From a candidate division TA06 bacterium DG_78 (lineage in GTDB: Bacteria > Hydrothermota > Tepidihabitantia > SM23-42), in contig LJNI01000149.1 of NCBI GenBank assembly GCA_001303225.1, positions 1-5,562 of the forward strand: a DNA stretch of 5,562 nucleotides, given 5' to 3'. The position numbers and the translations under genes were made by a program. Positions 5,287 to 5,562 of the stretch are shown in pieces (within the stretch, counting starts at the first letter, position 1; every line of letters starts with the position of its first letter). The notes under the pieces were generated by a model that saw nothing but the letters and a program-made list of their open reading frames with translations, searched no databases and was not told the origin of the DNA.

Positions 5287-5562
5287 ATGTGTTTCTGAAA
5301 CGAGTAGGTGTTCAATTGCATGTAGTCCGCCTACGATGATTGGTGTTGTGGTGATGACAAACTGATCAACTAATCTTTGCGAAAATAAACTCGTAATAAT
5401 ACGCGCTCCTCCTTCGACCAAGAGGGTCTGAATACCAAGATAATGCAATTCCCTCAGCACATACGGCAGATCAATCTGGTTATGTTCATCACACCGTACG
5501 CGCAGGATGTGCACTCCCTTAGCTTCCAGTTCTCTCTTGCGGTCGTGGTTTGCTCGGTCAGT
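5236..5562 (-). CDS. ribD: RibD C-terminal pyrimidine reductase domain (partial; runs off the right edge; 3' end frameshifted)
   Basis: RibD makes riboflavin precursors; its C-terminal half is an NADPH-dependent reductase acting on diaminopyrimidinone ribosylamino phosphate to give the ribityl product. The visible 108 codons run in frame from the right edge to TGA at 5238-5236. Family features are the strand GVHILRVR (16-23), DLPYVLREL ending before GIQTLLVEGGARIITS (43-58) with the conserved VEGG, then LVDQFVITTTPIIVGG (64-79). After residue 94 the resemblance stops: the last 14 residues (from ISKGPYCWY) are unlike the family. The N-terminal deaminase half, if fused, lies outside the window, so a stand-alone reductase cannot be excluded. 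The gene converges on the HD-GYP gene. The frame is open to a more typical end only with a one-base change at the A7 run described at 5208-5286. Confidence 0.88.
   Translation of the reverse strand, partial: TDRANHDRKRELEAKGVHILRVRCDEHNQIDLPYVLRELHYLGIQTLLVEGGARIITSLFSQRLVDQFVITTTPIIVGGLHAIEHLLVSETHKKISKGPYCWYATTGE

Noticed and set aside
5103..5339. Plus-strand frame of 78 codons starting at TTG
   Set aside because: It has no ribosome site, resembles nothing known, and mostly overlaps the ribD coding strand on the other side.
1..5562. CRISPR arrays, tRNA or rRNA genes, insertion sequences
   Set aside because: No spaced direct repeats, no tRNA-like cloverleaf or CCA end, and no transposase motifs or terminal inverted repeats were seen.

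Overview
The window looks like ordinary chromosomal DNA from an uncultivated, probably Gram-negative-type bacterium of moderate-to-low GC. The best pointer to lineage is the secreted beta-propeller protein at 1444-2931. It ends in a domain resembling the type IX secretion (Por) C-terminal sorting or FlgD-Ig-like modules common in FCB-type phyla and candidate phyla such as WOR-3, Cloacimonetes and Marinimicrobia. A DUF362/ferredoxin gene and a GAF-HD-GYP gene alongside it fit such genomes. This placement is inference; no rRNA or other phylogenetic marker is complete here.

Layout from left to right. Positions 1-666 (minus) hold the N-terminal membrane domain and the start of the charged linker of an FtsK/SpoIIIE DNA translocase, cut by the left edge. 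Positions 667-931 are a divergent intergenic region with one good sigma70-like promoter facing each way; the rightward one is covered by a regularly spaced triple ATATTG/CAATAT element that looks like an operator. Positions 932-1447 and 1444-2931 (plus) form a translationally coupled pair of exported proteins: a small beta-sandwich (CBM11/CIA30-like) protein and a six-Asp-box propeller with a C-terminal sorting-like domain. After a 44-base gap with its own possible promoter come 2976-3986 (DUF362 protein with two 4Fe-4S motifs) and 3967-5085 (GAF plus HD-GYP, a predicted cyclic-di-GMP phosphodiesterase), which overlap by 20 bases. From the right edge, a convergent minus-strand gene encodes the C-terminal reductase domain of RibD (riboflavin synthesis).

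How they work together: the two exported proteins are probably made together for an extracellular or surface role. The Fe-S protein and the cyclic-di-GMP phosphodiesterase are probably co-translated, but no mechanism linking them can be read from the sequence. ftsK and ribD are flanking housekeeping genes.

The sharpest anomaly is in ribD: the reading frame breaks at a run of seven A (coding strand, 5286-5280), and dropping one A restores a typical RibD C-terminus ending at 5208. Other points worth checking are the operator-like element, a possibly leaderless DUF362 transcript, an in-frame A9 run in that gene, and a shift in base composition there. I did not find a convincing undescribed multi-gene system.
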